Shown piece by piece: positions 50,219 through 58,125 of a stretch of 64,000 bases of DNA; the first letter of the stretch is position 1; each line of letters starts with the position of its first letter. The notes beneath the pieces were generated by a model, which had not been told where the DNA came from, did not search any database, and was given only the letters and a program-made list of their open reading frames with translations. Source of the stretch: Kibdelosporangium sp040675465 (GTDB lineage Bacteria; Actinomycetota; Actinomycetes; Mycobacteriales; Pseudonocardiaceae); NCBI RefSeq assembly GCF_040675465.1, contig NZ_JBFAPA010000001.1:1402604-1466603 (forward strand), written 5' to 3'. Made by a program: the position numbers and the translations under genes.

Positions 50219-51084
50219 CCGCTGTTGATTCGACACTGCATCAGATCGAGGGCGGGAACGGCGTTCGTATCGCGGTCCGCACGGCCGGGCCCGAGCACGC
50301 CCCCGCCATCGTGCTGCTGCACGGCTGGGCGCAGTCGAGCGCGGCCTGGACCGCGCAGCTGGCCGACCCGGCGCTGACTTCGCGCTACCGGCTCGCCGCG
50401 GTCGACCTGCGCGGTCACGGCGCCTCGGACGTTCCGGACCCGGAAACCGGGTACTCCGATCCGGAGGCCTGGGCGGACGACATCGCGGCCGTGCTGGACC
50501 TGGTCGGGCGGCCGGCGATCCTGGTCGGCTGGTCGTACGGCGGCGCGGTGGTCACCGACTACCTGCGCTCGTTCGGCGACACCGACCTGGCCGGGATCGT
50601 GTTCGTGGGTGCGTCCACCGAGGTCGGGCCGAACCGCCCGGGCGCCAAAGTGGGCACGGCGATGCGGTCGGTCGTGCCGTACGTGCTCATGGAGGACCTG
50701 GATGTGGCCACTCGCGGGTTCACCGAGTTCGTCCGGGGGATGGCCGAGATCCACCTGCCCGGCGAGGTCAGCCAGCGTGTCGTCGGCGACGCCCTGCGGG
50801 TGCCCTGGCAGGTCCGCAAGGCCGTGTTGCGCAGGGACTTCGACAGCTCCGGGGTGCTGGCATTGATCACCGTGCCGACCCTGGTGGCGCACGGCCGGCT
50901 GGACGCGGTCATCGATCCTTCCGCGGCCGAGTACGCGCACGGGAAGATTCCGGGGGCCCAGTTGCGTTGGTTCGACAGGGCGGGGCATATGCCGTTCGCC
51001 GAACGGACCGAGGAGTTCGACGGGATGCTGCTGGGGTTCGCCGATCAGGTCTTCGAGCAGGCACAGGAGGGCGGCCGGGGATGA
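50215..51084 (+). CDS. Alpha/beta hydrolase (epoxide hydrolase/esterase-like)
   Basis: A protein of 289 aa with a complete alpha/beta hydrolase set: HGWAQSSAAW oxyanion segment, nucleophile elbow GWSYGG, acid in AHGRLDAVID and catalytic His in FDRAGHMPF. I prefer GTG 50215, which overlaps the L,D-transpeptidase stop by 4 bp; upstream frames would lie within that gene. Its stop overlaps the mshA start by 4 bp. This coupling to a wall enzyme and mshA is probably transcriptional economy rather than a shared pathway. The substrate is unknown. Confidence 0.84.
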   Translation: MTAVDSTLHQIEGGNGVRIAVRTAGPEHAPAIVLLHGWAQSSAAWTAQLADPALTSRYRLAAVDLRGHGASDVPDPETGYSDPEAWADDIAAVLDLVGRPAILVGWSYGGAVVTDYLRSFGDTDLAGIVFVGASTEVGPNRPGAKVGTAMRSVVPYVLMEDLDVATRGFTEFVRGMAEIHLPGEVSQRVVGDALRVPWQVRKAVLRRDFDSSGVLALITVPTLVAHGRLDAVIDPSAAEYAHGKIPGAQLRWFDRAGHMPFAERTEEFDGMLLGFADQVFEQAQEGGRG

Positions 51085-52367
51085 CTGTGTGGCTTCGTCC
51101 ACCTCGTCGGGTCGCCTTGCTCTCGGTGCACACGTCACCGCTGGAGCAGCCGGGCACCGGTGACGCGGGTGGGATGAACGTGTACATCGCCCAGACCGCG
51201 ACCCGGATGGCCGAGCGCGGCATCGCGGTCGAGGTCTTCACCCGGGCCACCTCATCCGAGTTACCCCCGGTGGCGGAACTGGCGCCGGGCGTCATCGTGC
51301 GGCACGTGCCCGCGGGGCCGTTCGAGCCGCTGGACCGCAACGAGCTGCCGTCGCAGCTGTGCGCGTTCACCGCGGCCGTCCTCCGCACCGAGGCGGCCAA
51401 CGAGCCGGGGTACTACGACCTCGTGCACTCGCACTACTGGTTGTCCGGCCAGGTCGGCTGGCTCGCGCGGGACCGCTGGGGCGTTCCGCTCGTGCACACC
51501 GCGCACACGCTCGCTCGGGTGAAGAACGCGGCGCTGGCCGAGGGCGACACGCCCGAGCCGCGGTCCCGTGAGATCGGCGAACAGCAGGTGGTCGACCAGG
51601 CGGACAGCCTGGTGGCGAACACCGAGATGGAAGCCGGCGACCTGATCAGCTGCTACGACGCCGATCCGGCCAAGGTGTGCACGGTGCTGCCGGGCGTGGA
51701 CCTCGGCCGGTTCCGGCCCGGGTCGCGGGAGGCGGCGCGCAGGTACCTGGGTGTTCCGCTGGACGCGACAGTGTTCGCGTTCGTGGGACGGATCCAGCCG
51801 TTGAAGGCGCCGGACGTGCTGTTGCGCGCGGCCGCCGAGCTGGTGCGGTCCGGGCAGGTGCCGCGGGAGAAGCTCGTGATCCTGGTGGTCGGCGGGCCGT
51901 CCGGGACCGGGCTGGAGCAGCCGCGGGCGTTGCAGGACCTCGCGGCGCACTTGGGGATCTCGGACCTGGTCTGGTTCCTGCCGCCGCAGTCGGCGCCCGC
52001 GCTGGCCGAGGTGTACCGGGCCGCGGACGCGGTCGCGGTGCCCAGCCACAACGAGTCCTTCGGGCTGGTCGCGATCGAGGCTCAGGCGTGCGGCACGCCC
52101 GTGGTCGCGACCGATGTCGGCGGGTTGCGGGTCGCCGTCTCTGACGGTGTTTCCGGGCTTCTCGTGCACGGGCATTCGCCGGTGCTGTGGGCGAACGCGT
52201 TGGCAAGACTGGCTTCCCCGGGCATGCGGGAGACGTTGTCCGGTGGTGCCGTGCGGCACGCGCAGGCGTTCTCCTGGGACCGGACGACCGACGAGCTGAT
52301 CGGCGCGTACATGCGGGCCGGGGTAGCGTTCCGGGAGGTGCACGACAAGGCGGAGGTCGCTTCGTGA
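51081..52367 (+). CDS. mshA: D-inositol-3-phosphate N-acetylglucosaminyltransferase (mycothiol synthesis)
   Basis: A GT4 glycosyltransferase of 428 aa. Diagnostic segments are SPLEQPGTGDAGGMNVYI near the N-terminus (UDP-GlcNAc pocket), HSHYWLSGQVG, HTAHTLARVKNAALA, VGRIQPLKAPDVLL and the C-terminal ESFGLVAIEAQACGTPVVA, which holds the EX7E pair. MshA joins GlcNAc to 1D-myo-inositol 3-phosphate, the first committed step of mycothiol. The ATG at 51081 overlaps the hydrolase stop by 4 bp and the TGA overlaps the YbjN gene start. The order mshA-YbjN matches Rv0486-Rv0487. Confidence 0.94.
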   Translation: MTVWLRPPRRVALLSVHTSPLEQPGTGDAGGMNVYIAQTATRMAERGIAVEVFTRATSSELPPVAELAPGVIVRHVPAGPFEPLDRNELPSQLCAFTAAVLRTEAANEPGYYDLVHSHYWLSGQVGWLARDRWGVPLVHTAHTLARVKNAALAEGDTPEPRSREIGEQQVVDQADSLVANTEMEAGDLISCYDADPAKVCTVLPGVDLGRFRPGSREAARRYLGVPLDATVFAFVGRIQPLKAPDVLLRAAAELVRSGQVPREKLVILVVGGPSGTGLEQPRALQDLAAHLGISDLVWFLPPQSAPALAEVYRAADAVAVPSHNESFGLVAIEAQACGTPVVATDVGGLRVAVSDGVSGLLVHGHSPVLWANALARLASPGMRETLSGGAVRHAQAFSWDRTTDELIGAYMRAGVAFREVHDKAEVAS

Positions 52368-52870
52368 GCTCGCTGGACGAGGTCATCAAGTCCACTTTAG
52401 ACGAACGTGGGGTGTCCTACGACCGGCCCGAGCCGGGCCGGTTCTTCGTCACCCTCCCGGGAACCAAGAAGCTGCAGACCAACTGCTGGCTGCTGGTCGG
52501 CGAGCACGCGATGGTGGTCGAGGCGTTCGTCTGCCGCCGTCCCGACGAGGCGCACGAACAGGTGTACCGCTTCCTGTTGCACCGCAACACAAAGCTCTAC
52601 GGCGTGCACTACACCATCGACGCGGTCGGGGATATCTACCTGCTCGGCCGGATCGCGCTGCACGCCGTGACCCCCGACGAGCTGGACCGGTTGCTGGGAC
52701 AGGTGCTCGAGGCCGCCGACGGCGACTTCAACACCCTGCTGGAGATCGGGTTCGCCTCCTCGATCCGCCGCGAGTGGGAATGGCGCACCTCCCGCGGCGA
52801 GTCCCTGGCCAACCTCAAGGCCTTCGAACACCTCGCGAGACCCGATGGTGACAAACGGTTGTCTGACTGA
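52364..52870 (+). CDS. YbjN domain protein (Rv0487-like)
   Basis: A protein of 168 aa with the YbjN fold resembling type III secretion chaperones: SLDEVIKSTLDERGVSYD, CWLLVGEHAMVVEAFVCRR, EQVYRFLLHRNTKLYGVHYT and DIYLLGRIAL. YbjN proteins are thought to act as chaperone-like sensitisers; their function in actinobacteria is unknown. GTG 52364 overlaps the mshA stop by 4 bp, and the pairing is conserved in mycobacteria. Confidence 0.87.
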   Translation: MSSLDEVIKSTLDERGVSYDRPEPGRFFVTLPGTKKLQTNCWLLVGEHAMVVEAFVCRRPDEAHEQVYRFLLHRNTKLYGVHYTIDAVGDIYLLGRIALHAVTPDELDRLLGQVLEAADGDFNTLLEIGFASSIRREWEWRTSRGESLANLKAFEHLARPDGDKRLSD

Positions 52871-52894
52871 CACCCACTTTTGCTCAACGCCACC

Positions 52895-52926
52895 GGCCAA
52901 GCCTGTCCGAGCGGAGCGAGGACCAT
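52895..52926. repeat. 32-bp dispersed repeat, copy 1
   Basis: GGCCAAGCCTGTCCGAGCGG followed by AGCGAGGACCAT, identical to 54276-54307 at 31 of 32 bases. The two copies flank the DUF4349 gene. This copy ends with ATG, the start of an 17-codon frame. Confidence 0.8.
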
Positions 52927-52978
52927 GAACATTGTCCGACTCGTGACCTGCTGCGGTGCAACGGGGTTCGGCGCGTAG
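52925..52978 (+). CDS. Candidate 17-aa leader peptide with Cys-Cys
   Basis: MNIVRLVTCCGATGFGA begins at ATG 52925 with GAGCGAGGA just upstream and stops 14 bp before the DUF4349 start. Short upstream frames with adjacent Cys codons are known in actinobacteria as cysteine-sensing attenuators. Whether this one is translated is unproven, and DUF4349 is not a known sulphur gene. Confidence 0.3.
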   Translation: MNIVRLVTCCGATGFGA

Positions 52979-52992
52979 CTCGTCCTTGGCGC

Positions 52993-53883
52993 ATGAGCAG
53001 ACGTAAAAGTGGCTTACTCCTCGCGGGGACGGTGCTGCTTCTGGGGTTGACCGCCTGCGGTTCCAGCACGAGCGGGACCAGCGCGGAGGGCAACGTGGCG
53101 GCTCCGGTGCCGGGGCTTGCGGGTTCGCCGGGCGGTGCGGGGACGCCGCCCGCGGCCAAGGACGGTGCGCAGCAGCAGAAACCGGACGACACGCCGGTTC
53201 GGCAGCGCCAGCTGATCCAGACCGCGCGGATGGATCTCGCGGTCAAGAACGACGTTTCCGATGCGGCGGCCAAGGCGCGCGCGATCGCGACCACCTCCGG
53301 TGGGTATACCGGGCAGGAGGACTCCAGCCCCGACCGGGCGTCCATCACGCTGCGGATCCCGTCGGACCACTTCGACTCGGCGCTGTCCCAGCTGGCTGAG
53401 CTGGGGCGGGTTGTCAACCAGCACAAGCAGACCGACGACGTGACCGAGCAGGTCGTCGACCTCGACGCGCGGCTGTCCACCCAACGGGCCAGTGTGGACC
53501 GGATGCGGCTGTTGCTGGGCAAAGCGTCCAGTGTGGCCGAGATCGCGCAGATCGAGTCGGAGCTCACCAGGCGCGAGTCGGACCTGGAATCGTTGCAGGG
53601 CAGGCGGGACGCGCTCGGTGGCAAGGTCGGTCTGTCCACTGTGGTGGTCTCGGTGTCGAAGGACACCGCGCCGCCGCCACCGGCCGGTGAGCCGGAACAG
53701 AAGTCCGGGTTCCTCGCCGGGCTTTCCGGCGGCTGGGCGGCTTTCGGCGACACGGCCACCGCCGTCGCGGAGACTTTCGGTGTGCTGCTGCCGTTCCTGG
53801 TCGCGCTCGGCATCCCGGCCGGGCTGTGGCTGTACTTCCGGCGCAGGCGGCGCAAGCCCGTTCTGCAGGCGCCGCTGAAGTAA
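52993..53883 (+). CDS. DUF4349 lipoprotein with C-terminal membrane span
   Basis: A protein of 296 aa. The lipobox LGLTACGSS places a lipidated Cys at about residue 22. A Pro/Gly/Ala linker is followed by the DUF4349 domain (about 75-235) with a ferredoxin-like start (RQLIQTARMDLAVKN), TSGGYTGQEDSS and a long coiled coil (TEQVVDLDARLSTQRASVDR, EIAQIESELTRRESDLESL). A C-terminal membrane span (about 255-282) and basic tail RRRRRKP follow. Both ends are thus tied to the membrane. Its function is unknown. Confidence 0.84.
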   Translation: MSRRKSGLLLAGTVLLLGLTACGSSTSGTSAEGNVAAPVPGLAGSPGGAGTPPAAKDGAQQQKPDDTPVRQRQLIQTARMDLAVKNDVSDAAAKARAIATTSGGYTGQEDSSPDRASITLRIPSDHFDSALSQLAELGRVVNQHKQTDDVTEQVVDLDARLSTQRASVDRMRLLLGKASSVAEIAQIESELTRRESDLESLQGRRDALGGKVGLSTVVVSVSKDTAPPPPAGEPEQKSGFLAGLSGGWAAFGDTATAVAETFGVLLPFLVALGIPAGLWLYFRRRRRKPVLQAPLK

Positions 53884-53902
53884 CAACACAGGAGCAAACA
53901 CA

Positions 53903-53943
53903 GGGCGGCTTGAGCGAGGGGGAGTCGCGTTCTCAAGCCGCCC
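53903..53943 (+). terminator. Intrinsic terminator after the DUF4349 gene
   Basis: GGGCGGCTTGAG (53903-53914) and CTCAAGCCGCCC (53932-53943) form a perfect 12-bp stem with a 17-nt loop. The stem can extend through the flanking ACA/TGT bases. There is no T tract, as is common in actinobacteria. Confidence 0.7.
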
Positions 53944-54275
53944 CGTGTCACAGGTCCCGCGGTGCCTTCGGCGGGGCGGGGGGCACCTCACCATCACCTG
54001 CGGGGATGCGGCCCGACAGGGGAGACGAGCCGCGGTGCCGCCATCGGCCGGGGAGTGCGTGGGAGCCGGCCGGTGGAAGCATCGTCAACTTGGCAGAACA
54101 CCGCACCCGATCTCAAGCCTGACGGTTACCCCATTCGTGTTTTAACCGCGAAAATCAGTAACGGTTCTATTGCGGAGTCCGGTACTTGGTCAACCGGATG
54201 TGGATGCCTGCGCCGAACGTCCGCCCCTACGTGCCCCAACCGGGTGAACAGCGCCCGGCTTGGCCGGCTTCCGGC

Positions 54276-54307
54276 GGCCAAGCCCGTCCGAGCGGAGCGA
54301 GGACCAT
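54276..54307. repeat. 32-bp dispersed repeat, copy 2
   Basis: GGCCAAGCCCGTCCGAGCGG followed by AGCGAGGACCAT, one mismatch from 52895-52926. It lies 22 bp upstream of the gpmA start. Unlike copy 1, its CAT is followed by CAA, so no leader frame starts here. Confidence 0.8.
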
Positions 54308-54329
54308 CAAACATGGCACGCTAAGGGCC

Positions 54330-55070
54330 ATGGCAGTCGGAACCCTCGTTTTGCTCCGCCACGGCGAGAGCGTGTGGAACGCTGAGAACCTGTTCACCGG
54401 GTGGGTGGACGTCCCCCTGTCGGAGAAGGGCGAGGCCGAGGCCCGCCGGGGCGGTGAGCTGCTGCGGGACGCCGGCCTGCTGCCCGACCTGGTGCACACC
54501 TCGCTGCTGCGCCGCGCCATCTCCACCGCGAACCTGGCCCTGGACGGCGCCGACCGGCACTGGATCCCGGTCCGCCGCGACTGGCGGCTCAACGAGCGCC
54601 ACTACGGCGCGTTGCAGGGCAAGAACAAGAAGCAGACCCTCGAGCAGTTCGGCGAGGAGCAGTTCATGCTCTGGCGCCGGTCCTACGACACCCCGCCGCC
54701 GCCGATCGACGAGGGCGACGAGTTCGGCCAGGACGGCGACGCCCGGTACGCGGGCATCGACATCCCGCGCACCGAGTGCCTCAAGGACGTCGTCGCCCGG
54801 ATGCTGCCGTACTGGGACGAGGCGATCGTGCCGGACCTGCGCACCGGCCGGACCGTCCTGGTGGCCGCGCACGGCAACTCGTTGCGCGCCTTGGTCAAGC
54901 ACCTCGACGGGATCTCCGAGGAGGCCATCGCCGGGCTGAACATCCCCACCGGCATCCCGCTGCGCTACGACCTGGACGAGGACCTCAAGCCCACCAACCC
55001 GGGCGGCACCTACCTCGACCCGGACGCGGCCGCCGACGCGATCAAAGCAGTGGCGAACCAAGGTCGCTAG
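54330..55070 (+). CDS. gpmA: 2,3-bisphosphoglycerate-dependent phosphoglycerate mutase
   Basis: A protein of 246 aa with dPGM hallmarks: LLRHGESVWNAENLFTGW (catalytic His11), TSLLRRAISTA, the NERHYGALQG motif with acid/base Glu, and AAHGNSLRALVKHL (second catalytic His). It interconverts 3- and 2-phosphoglycerate in glycolysis. The ATG at 54330 is fixed by homology to the MAVGTLVLLRHG start. Order gpmA followed by senX3-regX3 matches Rv0489-Rv0491, with two extra genes inserted here. Confidence 0.95.
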   Translation: MAVGTLVLLRHGESVWNAENLFTGWVDVPLSEKGEAEARRGGELLRDAGLLPDLVHTSLLRRAISTANLALDGADRHWIPVRRDWRLNERHYGALQGKNKKQTLEQFGEEQFMLWRRSYDTPPPPIDEGDEFGQDGDARYAGIDIPRTECLKDVVARMLPYWDEAIVPDLRTGRTVLVAAHGNSLRALVKHLDGISEEAIAGLNIPTGIPLRYDLDEDLKPTNPGGTYLDPDAAADAIKAVANQGR

Positions 55071-55080
55071 TCACTACGGT

Positions 55081-55188
55081 GGCAACGACGCCTTGACACG
55101 GAAGGAGGTGAGAGCGATGGACGCCTTTGCTGACCTGCGCTCTCGCCTCGCCGTCCCGGCGTCGTCCCGGGGCTAGAGCGTCGTTGCC
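55081..55188. repeat. 11-bp inverted repeat enclosing a small frame
   Basis: GGCAACGACGC (55081-55091) and GCGTCGTTGCC (55178-55188) are perfectly complementary and bracket the 19-codon frame at 55117-55176. The Shine-Dalgarno of the GNAT gene (GGAAGGA, 55191-55197) starts 3 bases after the right arm. Confidence 0.65.
55117..55176 (+). CDS. Candidate 19-aa leader peptide upstream of the GNAT gene
   Basis: MDAFADLRSRLAVPASSRG starts at ATG 55117 behind a very strong ribosome binding site (GGAAGGAGGTGAG, 7 bases upstream). It stops 31 bases before the GNAT start. It is enclosed by an 11-bp inverted repeat, so its translation could change folding of the leader. It is too short for a domain; expression is unproven. 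Confidence 0.4.
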   Translation: MDAFADLRSRLAVPASSRG

Positions 55189-55207
55189 CCGGAAGGAAAA
55201 CCCAGAA

Positions 55208-56113
55208 GTGTCTTCGTTGGACATCCGCCCGCTGAACCCGGGCGAGGAACACCTTTTCGACAGCTACCTCCGGCCCGCAGTGGTGGGCTTCGGGGCCTTC
55301 GGCCGCGTGTACGCCGATCTGGCGGCCAAGAACGAGTACCGTCCGGAGTGGACCTGGATCGCGGTGCGTGACGGCGAGGTCGTGGCGCGGGCCGCGTGGT
55401 GGGCCGGTCCCACCGACACCGAACCGATGACCCTGGACTGGTTCGACTTCATCGACGAGGCCGACGGCGAGGCCCTGTTGAAACAGGCGCCGTTCAAGGT
55501 CGAGTACTGCCTGGCGTTGCCGGGCGGCTGGCGCAACGACCCGGTGACGCTGGCCGCGGGGCTCGCGCGGATCGAGGTCGCGCAACGAGCCGGGATGAAG
55601 CCCGTCGTCGAGCGCTACCGCTACACGTGGACGCCGGAATGCGGGCTCCCGGAACGACCGGGGCGCCTGCAGTTCCGGGAAGAACCCGATGACGCGGTGA
55701 TCGTCGAAGTCCTGCAGGCGATCCAGGAAGGCAGCCTGGACGCGCACAAGGTCGCCGACCTCAAACGGATGTCACCGGAACAAGCCGCCAAGTCCGAGCT
55801 CGAGGACCTGAAATGGTTCCCCTCGCCGCGGGAATGGTGGAAGCTCGCGTACACACCCGAAGGCGAACTCGCCGGGATTGTCGTGCCCAGCGAGAACTAC
55901 GCCGCCCCAGTGGTGGGATTCATCGGCGTGGTCCCCGCGCAACGCGGACACGGCTATGCATATGACCTCCTCGTCGAGTGCACGCATCTGCTCGTCGAAC
56001 AGGGCGCTGACCAGATCCTCGCCGACACCGACGCGACGAATCACCCGATGGCGGCCAATTTCCGCAAAGTGGGATATCCCATCACCCAGGAGCGCGTTTT
56101 CCTGGACTACTAG
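55208..56113 (+). CDS. GNAT family N-acetyltransferase
   Basis: A protein of 301 aa. The C-terminal half carries a GNAT core: GFIGVVPAQRGHGYAYDLLVE (acetyl-CoA pyrophosphate loop Q/RxxGxG/A) and ILADTDATNHPMAANFRKVGY. The N-terminal half is a degenerate second GNAT-like domain (SLDIRPLNPGEEHLFDSYL, WIAVRDGEVVARAAWWAGP). The substrate is unknown. It starts at GTG 55208. A strong candidate leader peptide inside an inverted repeat lies upstream, suggesting translational or attenuation control. Confidence 0.83.
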   Translation: MSSLDIRPLNPGEEHLFDSYLRPAVVGFGAFGRVYADLAAKNEYRPEWTWIAVRDGEVVARAAWWAGPTDTEPMTLDWFDFIDEADGEALLKQAPFKVEYCLALPGGWRNDPVTLAAGLARIEVAQRAGMKPVVERYRYTWTPECGLPERPGRLQFREEPDDAVIVEVLQAIQEGSLDAHKVADLKRMSPEQAAKSELEDLKWFPSPREWWKLAYTPEGELAGIVVPSENYAAPVVGFIGVVPAQRGHGYAYDLLVECTHLLVEQGADQILADTDATNHPMAANFRKVGYPITQERVFLDY

Positions 56114-56121
56114 TTCCGCGC

Positions 56122-56745
56122 TCAGATGAGGCCCAGTTCGCGGGCGCGGGCACCGGCCTGGAACCGCGAACTGGCCCCGAGCGCGGTCATCAGCTCGGCG
56201 ACGGCGCGGCGGTAGCCGCGCCGGGAAAGCCCTAACGACCGGGCGGCGGCGGCGTCCTTCAGGCCGGAACCCAGCAGTTCCAGGATCTTGGGGGCCATCT
56301 CGGACAACGCGCTGTGGTCGCGTTCGTACTCGGCGAGGTCCATCGACTCGCGCCAGGCGGCCTCGAACGCGGCCCGCACGCCCTGCACCACACCGGGGAT
56401 CCAGATCACGCTGAACGTGCCGTCGCCCGGCAGGATCGCCACCCGGCGGTCCACCACCATGGTCTCGGCCAGGTCCTCGGGCGTGATGCGGACCTGCGCG
56501 CCCGCGCTCGCCACGAACCGCGCGTGTTGCGCGCCCGTCGGGTCGAGCAGAACCCCGGGCCGGTACAGCTTGCGGACCTTCGGGTTCCTCTTGCCCGGGG
56601 GCGGCGGCGACTGGTTGTGCGAGGCCCAGGTGCGCACGTCCTTCGCCGCGCAGGTGATCTCGCTCGCCTGGGCGAAGAGGTGCCAGGTGCGCTCGTAAAG
56701 CTCGCGGTGCCCGCGCAGCACGACGACTCCAGCACGTGTCTCCAT
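56122..56745 (-). CDS. LuxR/HTH-type transcriptional regulator
   Basis: A protein of 207 aa. The N-terminal half (METRAGVVVLRGHRELYERT, DPTGAQHARFVASAGAQVRI, MVVDRRVAILPGD) resembles the phospholipase-D-like sensor half of TrmB/LuxR regulators found in Streptomyces-type genomes. The C-terminal 60 residues are a HTH (LKDAAAARSLGLSRRGYRRA, VAELMTALGASSRFQAGARA). It lacks the usual longer N-terminal domain. It is transcribed alone, convergent with the GNAT gene. Signal and targets are unknown. Confidence 0.75.
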   Translation of the reverse strand: METRAGVVVLRGHRELYERTWHLFAQASEITCAAKDVRTWASHNQSPPPPGKRNPKVRKLYRPGVLLDPTGAQHARFVASAGAQVRITPEDLAETMVVDRRVAILPGDGTFSVIWIPGVVQGVRAAFEAAWRESMDLAEYERDHSALSEMAPKILELLGSGLKDAAAARSLGLSRRGYRRAVAELMTALGASSRFQAGARARELGLI

Positions 56746-56943
56746 GAGGCTTCTGAGTCTTCTCCGCCGACACCGCCCGGGTCAACGGGCGACATGCGGG
56801 GCGGCGGGTTCGTTCCTCTTGGACACGATCGAGTGAACAGGGGTTGACGGCCCGGCGAACTCTGCCCGGAACGGTGTCACGGGGATCACGAACGGCCCCG
56901 CCGGACTAGTACAAAGGGCGGCTCACCTGCTTACCATTCGGAC

Positions 56944-58125
56944 GTGACCGTACCGGCCTACCTGGCCTTGTCGATCGGCCCGCTGCTGATCGGCGGCCTC
57001 GTCGGTTACATGTTCGGCCGGCGCCGCGCCCGGCGCGCGGCACGAAGGCCGGCCGGCCCCACCGTCGCCGAACTCGTTCAGCGGATCATCCACGACGCCC
57101 GCACGGGCGTCGTCGTCATGAACCGCTTCGGTGACGTCGTGCTGTTCAACCCGACGGCCGCCGATTTAGGCGTCGTGGTGAACAACCGCGTCGACGACCG
57201 GGCCCGCAAGGCCGCCGAGCTCGTCGTGGAGACCGGCGAGATGGCCGAGGTCGACCTGACCCCGGCGGAGGCCGTCCGCGGCCGCCAGCCCGCCGCCATC
57301 CGCGCCGAGATCCGGCCGCTGGGCGACGGCTTCGCCGTGATCGACGCGGCCGACGAGTCCGACGCGGTGCGCCTGGAGGCCACCCGGCGGGACTTCGTGG
57401 CCAACGTCAGCCACGAGCTCAAGACCCCGGTCGGCGCCATGGCGCTGCTCGCCGAGGCCGTCCTGGACGCCGCCGAGGACGAGGAACAGGTCCGCCGGTT
57501 CGGCGGCAAGATCCTGCGCGAGGCCACCCGGCTGGGCACTTTGGTGACCGAACTCATCGCGCTGTCCCGGCTCACCGGCGCCGAGAAGCTGCCCGAACTG
57601 ACGACGGTGGACGTCGACGCCGTCGTGCGCGAGGCCCTCGGCCGCGCAACGCTCACCCTCGAACACAGCGGGGTGGAGATCGCCACCGACGGCCCCAGCG
57701 GCCTGCTCGTCGACGGCGACCGCACCCTGCTCGTCACCGCCCTGTCCAACCTGCTGGAGAACGCCGTCGCGTACTCCTCGCCCGGCAGCCCGGTCTCGGT
57801 CAGCCGCCGCCTGTTCGACGGGTACGTCGAGATCGCGGTGACCGACCGGGGCATCGGCATCGCCGACGAGCACCACGAGCGCGTGTTCGAACGGTTCTAC
57901 CGGGTCGACAAGGCACGCTCACGGGTCACCGGCGGCACCGGCCTCGGCCTGGCCATCGTCAAGCACGTCGCGGCCAACCACGGCGGCGAGGTCAAGCTGT
58001 GGAGCAAACCGGGCACCGGGTCCACCTTCACCCTCCGCATCCCCGCCCGCCGGGTGGTCAACGGAGACAAAGTCCTCGCACGGGTCCCCGTGTCCGGAAC
58101 CGAAATCGATGGAGGAGCGCTGTGA
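56944..58125 (+). CDS. senX3: Sensor histidine kinase of the phosphate two-component system
   Basis: A protein of 393 aa. One N-terminal membrane span (about 5-24) is followed by a PAS-like domain (about 45-140). The dimerisation/phosphoacceptor helix FVANVSHELKTPVGAM has His157. The ATPase domain has an N-box (LSNLLENAVAYS), G1 (DRGIGI), F-box (FERFYRVDK) and G2 (GTGLGLAIVKHVAANHGGE). It matches mycobacterial SenX3, which with RegX3 senses phosphate limitation. It starts at GTG 56944; the stop overlaps the regX3 GTG by 4 bp. Position after gpmA is the conserved one. Confidence 0.92.
   Translation: MTVPAYLALSIGPLLIGGLVGYMFGRRRARRAARRPAGPTVAELVQRIIHDARTGVVVMNRFGDVVLFNPTAADLGVVVNNRVDDRARKAAELVVETGEMAEVDLTPAEAVRGRQPAAIRAEIRPLGDGFAVIDAADESDAVRLEATRRDFVANVSHELKTPVGAMALLAEAVLDAAEDEEQVRRFGGKILREATRLGTLVTELIALSRLTGAEKLPELTTVDVDAVVREALGRATLTLEHSGVEIATDGPSGLLVDGDRTLLVTALSNLLENAVAYSSPGSPVSVSRRLFDGYVEIAVTDRGIGIADEHHERVFERFYRVDKARSRVTGGTGLGLAIVKHVAANHGGEVKLWSKPGTGSTFTLRIPARRVVNGDKVLARVPVSGTEIDGGAL

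Larger units (their letters stand above)
53884..54329. other. Intergenic region upstream of gpmA
   Basis: After the terminator at 53903-53943 there is a GC-rich stretch (about 53945-54090) with possible pairing (for example GGTCCCGCGG, GGGGCACC) but no known riboswitch pattern. A less GC-rich piece follows (about 54125-54185, TTCGTGTTTTAACCGCG), a likely promoter zone for gpmA. A 7-bp hairpin at 54259-54282 leads into the second copy of the 32-bp repeat. No gene is seen. Confidence 0.5.

Noticed and set aside
53945..54090. Riboswitch upstream of gpmA
   Set aside because: GC-rich pairing is possible, but none of the conserved cores of known riboswitch classes (cobalamin, TPP, SAM, ydaO) could be placed.
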